A DNA stretch of 52,453 nt from Blastocatellia bacterium AA13 (GTDB lineage Bacteria; Acidobacteriota; Blastocatellia; UBA7656). Of the stretch, positions 47,839 through 52,453 are shown in pieces. The notes below the pieces were generated by a model, which saw nothing but the letters and a program-made list of their open reading frames with translations, was not told the origin of the DNA and did no database searches. The stretch covers positions 1-52,453 of the forward strand of contig QHVH01000034.1 of NCBI GenBank assembly GCA_003222245.1. The letters run 5' to 3'. Each line of letters starts with the position of its first letter. Position 1 is the first letter of the stretch. The position numbers and the translations under genes were made by a program.

Positions 47839-49716
47839 TCACGGGAGAGGCGTCGTGTCGAGGAGATGCGTGATCGAAGTTGAGCTGATCGGAGCCGTGA
47901 GATCGAACAGGTCGTTCAGCGACGGTGAAGTGTTAATCGGCCAGTCGCGAGTGTTGATGACACAAGCCCAGTCGATACCGTCCGACCGAGAAACCGCCAG
48001 CGACGACGCCCCCGGCGTGCTGCCGGAGCGGGCCGCGCCATTCGCCCTCGGACCATTGCCCCAGACCGCATGGAGATAAATGAACTGCGTCAGCGCATGC
48101 GCGGATGCTCCAGTGCCGTCATTCGGATCTCCCACTTCGTTGATTTCTCCGTCGCCGCCATAGACCGCCGGGATTCTGAGCTGCGAAGCCAGATCAAGAG
48201 GACTCAACCCGAGTCCTTCATCTTCGGCAATCGCCTCGTCGTTGGTGCGGCTGGACGCTCGCGTGGAAATGACCTGGACTTCAGTGATGTTTGCCGGCTG
48301 AAGCAGCGTCTTCTTCACGTAGTCGAAATACTTCATTCCGGTTACGTGCTCGATCACCGCGCCCGCGAGCAGGTAGCCGAAGTTCGAATACTTGTTGTTC
48401 GTGCCGGGCTTGAAATCGAGCATGCGTGCGTACATATAACGCGCCACGTCGAGTTTGGTCACCGGATGCCCCAGGTTGAGATCGAGCGCAATCTTGCGCA
48501 TGTTGTATGTCGGATCAAAGCCGGAGCCGCTCGCCGTATCGTCATACCCGCCCATGTGATCCAGTAGCTGCTGAATCGTGATCGTGTCGCTGCGCGGATC
48601 GGCCGGATTCGAAAAGCCAAGCAGCGGATAGACTTTTGTCTGCGAGGTCAGCTTGGGAGGATTCGTGTCGTAGAGCGACTGAACCGCAGCCTCCAGAAAC
48701 ATCTTGCTGCAGCTTGCTAGCAGGAAGCGATCCGAAGGCTGGGTGACGCGATAGCCGGGCTCCGCCCACGTGTACGCTCGAGAAAATTTCGATACGCCGT
48801 TCTTGGCGATGGCCAACTGAGCCGCGCGCACTCCATTGGCTTGCATGAAGGAATGCATCAGATTGTCGAATCCCGCCAGAGCCGGAACCGCCGGACCTGT
48901 TACAGTCCACTGCCTGCTGAGAGGGATGTCCTGCTTGGCGAATAGAGCCGCATATCGCGTGTTGCTTCCGGAGCCTCCGCCCTGAACGCATATGGGATAG
49001 AAGCCCGCGCTGGTTTGAGTATTGAACTCAGCCTGGTATTCGGCTGAACTCATTCCATGCCGCGCAACCCACGGGCCGACTACATCGTCCTTGAACACGG
49101 AGCAGTAGATATGATCGCTTGAAAGCGCCACATACGACGGGCGGTACGCGGCCAGTTGATAGCCGGGCAACTGTGTCTCCGCATCGAATATAGTTTGATA
49201 GCTTGTTCCTGTGTCGGAGGCGTGCACGTGCCATTTTACGAATACCGGATTCGAATGCCACACCGCCGCGTATCTTCGATCGTTAGCCGTGCCATAAATG
49301 GCGACCGAGCGCAGTACCATTTTCTGATCTCGGGTGCTCTTGTTGAAGCTCTGAAATGTGCCTGCATTAGTCTCGGGGCCGGAGGTCATACCGTGGCGGG
49401 CAAACCAGGCGCCCGCTATGTCCTGCTCGAATACGGCTGCGAAGATGGCGTTGCCGCTCGTTCCGGTAGCCGAGACGATGATTGGGACAAAGCCTTTGGC
49501 CGTCCAGTTGTTGAAGAACGATTGATAGCCTGCGCTATCCACTCCATGAACCGCTACCCATGCCGGTCCCTGGCGTTTTACCCATACTGCCGCATAGTGT
49601 GCGTCGCCGGGATCTCCGTACACGCTGAGCGAGATCATTCGGTATCCCTGCTCGCTGAAGTTGTTGAAGTTCGTTTGGTGCTGGGCGCTTGTTACGCCGT
49701 GATATGCCTGAAACAT
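47839..49716 (-). CDS. Serine beta-lactamase-like hydrolase with five N-terminal tandem repeats (polyglycine hydrolase-like)
   Basis: A 625-residue protein. Residues 1-265 are five copies of a roughly 50-residue repeat with the pattern W.ARHGM.S..Y...FN....GY.....Y........YAAVF (e.g. PWVARHGMSSAEYQAEFN). This matches my memory of the bacterial tandem-repeat domain found in polyglycine hydrolases. Residues about 280-620 are a class C beta-lactamase/penicillin-binding fold with S335-x-x-K338 (ASCSKMF) and Y443-S-N445 (YSNFGYLL). It should be a serine hydrolase. No signal peptide is visible at the chosen start, which is odd for this type; an upstream start cannot be excluded. A terminator hairpin follows. 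Confidence 0.85.
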   Translation of the reverse strand: MFQAYHGVTSAQHQTNFNNFSEQGYRMISLSVYGDPGDAHYAAVWVKRQGPAWVAVHGVDSAGYQSFFNNWTAKGFVPIIVSATGTSGNAIFAAVFEQDIAGAWFARHGMTSGPETNAGTFQSFNKSTRDQKMVLRSVAIYGTANDRRYAAVWHSNPVFVKWHVHASDTGTSYQTIFDAETQLPGYQLAAYRPSYVALSSDHIYCSVFKDDVVGPWVARHGMSSAEYQAEFNTQTSAGFYPICVQGGGSGSNTRYAALFAKQDIPLSRQWTVTGPAVPALAGFDNLMHSFMQANGVRAAQLAIAKNGVSKFSRAYTWAEPGYRVTQPSDRFLLASCSKMFLEAAVQSLYDTNPPKLTSQTKVYPLLGFSNPADPRSDTITIQQLLDHMGGYDDTASGSGFDPTYNMRKIALDLNLGHPVTKLDVARYMYARMLDFKPGTNNKYSNFGYLLAGAVIEHVTGMKYFDYVKKTLLQPANITEVQVISTRASSRTNDEAIAEDEGLGLSPLDLASQLRIPAVYGGDGEINEVGDPNDGTGASAHALTQFIYLHAVWGNGPRANGAARSGSTPGASSLAVSRSDGIDWACVINTRDWPINTSPSLNDLFDLTAPISSTSITHLLDTTPLP

Positions 49717-49899
49717 TTACTTTCTCATCCTCATTTCAAAATTTCTTACGCCTGTATCCGCACTCACAGAAGTGGAAAGTCAGCGAAACATTTCATGCGG
49801 GTCTCATATCGCGTTCGAAACGCGTCCCTCATCGATCAGGCGGGCGTAGATAAGCCCGCGAATCGCTCTACCGGAGTCCGGTCAGCTTCGGATTATTCC

Positions 49900-50530
49900 T
49901 TGAAAGGGACCGCCGGATTTGTTTCTGAATGGGACCGTGGAAATTTGGATGTTGGATTATTCCCTGAAGGGGAACGCGTCAATAGCCGGGGGCGAGCGGG
50001 AGCGCAGCCGCCGGTGCGAGGGATGATTTTGTTTCCGAAGGGGACTGTGGGAATTTGGATGTTGGACTGTTCCCCGAGGGGGAACGCGTCAAGAGCCAGG
50101 GGCCAGCGGAGCGCAGCCGCCGGTGCGAGAGAGGATTTTCTGAACGGGACCGCGGGAATTTGGATGTTGGATAGTTCCCTGGAGGGGAACGCGTCAATAG
50201 CCGGGGGCCAGCGTAGCGCAGCCGCCGGTGCGAGGAATGATTTTGTTTCTGAACGGTACCGAGGGAATTTGGCTGTTGGATTGTTCGCTGAAGGGCAACG
50301 CGTCAATAGCCGGGGGCCAGCGTAGCGCAGCCCCCGGTTCGAAGGAGAGATACGTGTGTTCCCTGCAGGGGAACGCGTCAATAGCCGGGGGCCAGCGGAG
50401 CGCAGCCCTCGGTTCGAAGGAGGATTTGTTTCTGAACGGGACCGCGCGGGAATTTGGACGCTGGATTGTTCCCTGAGGGGGAACGCGTCAACAGCCAGGG
50501 GCCAGCGGAGCGCAGCCCCGGCAGCACGGC
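49900..50530. repeat. Six-unit tandem array of hairpin repeats (about 105-110 bp)
   Basis: Six diverged units are recognised by the anchor GAACGCGTCA at 49972, 50082, 50187, 50295 (CAACGCGTCA), 50371 and 50481. Spacing is 105-110 bp, except one of 76 bp. Each contains two inverted repeats: GTTCCC...GGGAAC and a second of the CCGGGGGC...GCCCCCGG type, plus the shared GAATTTGGATGTTGGA block. Copies differ by several mismatches, so the array is not a CRISPR. It starts about 180 bp upstream of the serine hydrolase start. Confidence 0.88.
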
Positions 50531-50584
50531 AACGAAGCGCTTATGTCGCGCCTTCAGCGCTAGAGGTCATTGGGGCTGGATATT

Positions 50585-50881
50585 TTATGCTTGGTCCTTC
50601 GGCGGGCTAGTCCGACGCGCTCGATCCGGGCTGATCGAAATATTGTCCGCTCCGCGCGATGGGCGCGTGAACCTGAAGAAGCCCACGCATGCCTCAATCA
50701 ACAGCATTGCGAGTATTGTGGTCCAGAAATACCAGGGTAGGTTGTTCGAATGACTGCCGCCCAAGGTCAAAAGCGCTAACGGTGCGATAAGGGAAGCCAG
50801 AACGAACCAGAAAATAGATGGTCGGGCGAATGCTCCAGCGGAAGCCGCTTTGAGGTTCAGCAAGACATCTTGAATGTGCAT
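50585..50881 (-). CDS. Small membrane protein, two predicted helices
   Basis: A 98-residue protein with an excellent AGGAGG five bases before its ATG, which supports a real gene. Helix 1 is PSIFWFVLASLIAPLALLTLGG and helix 2 is PWYFWTTILAMLLIEACVGFF. The C-terminal tail is basic and polar (RFTRPSRGADNISISPD, RRTSPPKDQA). I recognise no family; it may be a small inner-membrane protein. It stands just downstream of the RRM protein gene on the same strand, with a 104-nt gap. Confidence 0.65.
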   Translation of the reverse strand: MHIQDVLLNLKAASAGAFARPSIFWFVLASLIAPLALLTLGGSHSNNLPWYFWTTILAMLLIEACVGFFRFTRPSRGADNISISPDRARRTSPPKDQA

Positions 50882-50985
50882 TGAGACCTCCTTTGTGAGT
50901 CAGTCCTACGATTCACTTCTCCGCGAGGTGTAACGGCTGAGAGGCTTTCCTCTCAGCCGGCCTCATGCTGAGCGCAATCCTAAAA

Positions 50986-51270
50986 CTAATAGCGTTGTGA
51001 TCCGCCGTTGTTGCGGTTGTCGGCCTTCGGCTTAGCTTCATCCACTTTGAGCGCGCGCCCGTGCAGGTCTTTCCCGTTGAACTTCTCTCTGGCAGTGGTT
51101 GCCTCGGCTCTCGAATTCATCTCGATGAAGCCGAATCCCTTTGAACGACCGGTTTCTCGGTCCGTGATCACCTGGCACGATTCCACCCCGCCCACCTCAC
51201 TGAAGAGATCGCGGATTTCATCACTGGTCGTATCAAATGAGAGATTACCCACAAACAATTTAGTTGACAT
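50986..51270 (-). CDS. RNA-binding protein with single RRM
   Basis: A 94-residue RNA-recognition-motif protein started at the ATG at 51270 (MSTKLFVGNLSFDTT), not at the longer upstream start. RNP2 is LFVGNLSF and RNP1 is KGFGFIEMN; the remaining fold is DEIRDLFSEVGGVESCQVI and KFNGKDLHGRALKVDEAKPK. The tail is Asn/Gly/Lys-rich (NRNNGGSQRY). It belongs to the bacterial Rbp-like family common in Cyanobacteria and Acidobacteriota, which bind RNA and often respond to cold. Probably monocistronic. Confidence 0.9.
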   Translation of the reverse strand: MSTKLFVGNLSFDTTSDEIRDLFSEVGGVESCQVITDRETGRSKGFGFIEMNSRAEATTAREKFNGKDLHGRALKVDEAKPKADNRNNGGSQRY

Positions 51271-51674
51271 AACATTTTCCCTTTTCGAATAAAGTCTAAA
51301 GCAGGCCGAGCGGTTCGCGGGAACGGTCACGAGCGGAGACTGCCGGTCTAGCGGAGTGACTGATTGATTGCTCTTAAGCGATTTGATCGTCGGGGCCCAC
51401 ATTCGACCCTGGCGCATCTCCGTTGTATGCCGAAGAGCAAATTTGCAACGAGAGGGCGGACGAGCCCACCTTCTCGGAACTGCGAGCGCTGGCTACTTCA
51501 TTTCAGGCTCAAATGGCGTGTGAACATTTTAGCTGCCTTTGAAAGTGAGCTGTTTGATTCAGATGAACTGGAGAATTCCAGAAAAGCTGATGAAAAGAGT
51601 GAGCTAGGCTCGGTTCAAAAGGACAGTATAGATAACTTCGAGGTTTGTCAAACAGTCGTCGCTGATATGGGTGC
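51271..51674. other. Intergenic spacer before the transposon remnant
   Basis: About 400 bp. A plus-strand frame at 51364-51678 has no convincing start or family and is probably not real. The region likely holds the RRM promoter and the left boundary of the insertion element, which I could not define. Confidence 0.4.
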
Positions 51675-52106
51675 TTAACCGTTTTGGGGATCTCTGCCGG
51701 GGATCATATTGTAGGCTTCAGCCGGGTTGAGTGACTTTCGAGTAGCTGGTTCGAGCTTGAGCAATACCGGGTGGGCACGCTGGGGGAGATTCTTTCGAAA
51801 GCGTGCTGTAGCGTTTGGCAGTTGTTCGAGAGCAGCGAGGGTATCGCGCAGCATCGCTTGCATATCCAGAGATCCTTCAGGTTGATCCAAAACCCAAAGC
51901 GCCTCCGCATAGTCGGCATCTAATTCAAACAGTTGTTGCAGCAGCCGCTGAGGGATTTCCAGAGGAGTTAAATCCATTTGATCCAGGGCACGAAACAAAG
52001 CCAGCAGATCAAGTCTGGCTGATTCCAATCGCCCCCTGAGATCAGGCGGGATTACTACTACCGGTTTCCGGCGGCCGAACACCGGGTCAGCATGAGACAT
52101 CGGCAA
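51675..52106 (-). CDS. Hypothetical protein beside the transposase
   Basis: A 143-residue mainly helical protein (DLRGRLESARLDLLALFRAL, then LLQQLFELDADYAEALWVL, and MLRDTLAALEQLPNATARF). It has no family I can name. It lies 51 nt downstream of the transposase 3' end on the same strand, which suggests an accessory gene of the same element. The first or second ATG (MPMSHAD) may be the start. Function unknown. Confidence 0.55.
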   Translation of the reverse strand: MPMSHADPVFGRRKPVVVIPPDLRGRLESARLDLLALFRALDQMDLTPLEIPQRLLQQLFELDADYAEALWVLDQPEGSLDMQAMLRDTLAALEQLPNATARFRKNLPQRAHPVLLKLEPATRKSLNPAEAYNMIPGRDPQNG

Positions 52107-52157
52107 GGCTTGGTCAACTCGAAACGATTGCTAGTCTGCTTGATAGACAGATTCGAT

Positions 52158-52453
52158 TTAGGCGGCCAGAGAAATCATCCGTAGTTGATCCAGTAATGCC
52201 CAGTTGTCGTTTAGCAACAGCAAACGTAGAGCCAGCAATCGGCGTGCTCCAGCTTCGCTCCACCGCATCCCCGCTTGACGGAATCGAGCGTGAATAATCT
52301 GTTTATGAGCGCTCTCGACAGCACCGCTGCCGATCCCATATCCCAAACGTAGATATTGATCGTAATGCATTCGACAGGCATTGTCGGTGTAATATCGGAT
52401 GAGAGCTTCCAGACTCTCACGCGCTTCCGGTGTACCAGGACGCAATCGCCGGA
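52158..52453 (-). CDS. ISKra4-like transposase, C-terminal part (cut by window edge)
   Basis: The frame is open at the right edge, so only the last 98 or so residues are seen. They include YDQYLRLGYGIGSGAVESAHKQ and RFRQAGMRWSEAGARRLLAL, signatures of the C-terminal region of ISKra4-type DDE transposases. It mobilises the insertion sequence. The rest lies beyond the window. A helical accessory gene lies just downstream. Confidence 0.8.
   Translation of the reverse strand, partial: RRLRPGTPEARESLEALIRYYTDNACRMHYDQYLRLGYGIGSGAVESAHKQIIHARFRQAGMRWSEAGARRLLALRLLLLNDNWALLDQLRMISLAA

Larger units (their letters stand above)
51675..52453 (-). mobile_element. Partial ISKra4-like insertion sequence
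   Basis: The transposase C-terminus plus a probable accessory gene. The terminal inverted repeats and target duplication could not be identified because one end is outside the window and the other is not defined by an obvious repeat. Confidence 0.5.

Noticed and set aside
49156-50325. Long plus-strand frame (389 codons) across the serine hydrolase and the repeat array
   Set aside because: It is antisense to a clearly conserved gene and then reads through the repeats; the translated repeats are periodic noise.
49900-50530. CRISPR array
   Set aside because: Units are 105-110 bp and diverged, with hairpins and no short identical repeats separated by unique spacers; no cas genes.

Overview
The window looks like a chromosomal segment of an Acidobacteriota-type bacterium, most likely Blastocatellia. 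This is inferred from gene content, not from a marker gene. The clues are a TonB-dependent receptor with an N-terminal carboxypeptidase-like regulatory domain, an S8 peptidase ending in GVLLSD-type repeats, a secreted SAM methyltransferase, SUMF1-type and NHL/TIG proteins, many long intergenic spacers, and dispersed palindromic repeats. I saw no rRNA or tRNA gene and no CRISPR array.

Layout. 1-3.9 kb: a 5'-truncated dehydrogenase of the alanine dehydrogenase / carboxyethylornithine synthase type, a cupin-8/JmjC dioxygenase, and two tandem ATP-grasp ligase-like genes, the second lacking key catalytic residues. Together they resemble a small amino-acid or peptide modification locus. 4-10.3 kb: a minus-strand block of housekeeping genes (TIG-NHL protein, site-2 protease, trpS, scpA, scpB, REC-GGDEF protein, rluB). 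11.2-13.3 kb: a membrane TPR protein and a HAD phosphatase. 13.4-18.9 kb: a minus-strand ECF-type sigma / anti-sigma / Spy-like / TonB receptor / EF-hand operon. 19.4-23.7 kb: a small antitoxin-like protein, an ACT-domain protein, and a PspA / membrane coiled-coil / AAA+ ATPase operon that resembles a bacterial ESCRT-III plus Vps4 module. 24-28.5 kb: polyprenyl diphosphate synthase, a zinc-ribbon/SUMF1 membrane protein, and a HAMP sensor with no output domain.

28.5-36.6 kb: palindromic repeats, a small secreted protein, a subtilase, a GNAT acetyltransferase and a large secreted glycosidase with a PA14-like domain. 36.6-42.4 kb: a signalling operon (three-receiver hybrid histidine kinase, CheR methyltransferase, receiver-histidine kinase). 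42.5-47.6 kb: an eight-copy 13-bp tandem repeat, a signal-peptide methyltransferase, membrane proteins and an MFS transporter. 47.8-50.6 kb: a serine hydrolase with five N-terminal repeats of the bacterial tandem-repeat / polyglycine hydrolase type, then a six-unit hairpin repeat array. 50.6-52.4 kb: a small membrane protein, an RRM RNA-binding protein and the 3' end of an ISKra4-like transposase running off the window.

The two most interesting loci are the tandem ATP-grasp/cupin/dehydrogenase group and the PspA/coiled-coil/AAA+ operon. All functions are inferred from sequence motifs read by eye; no database search was possible.
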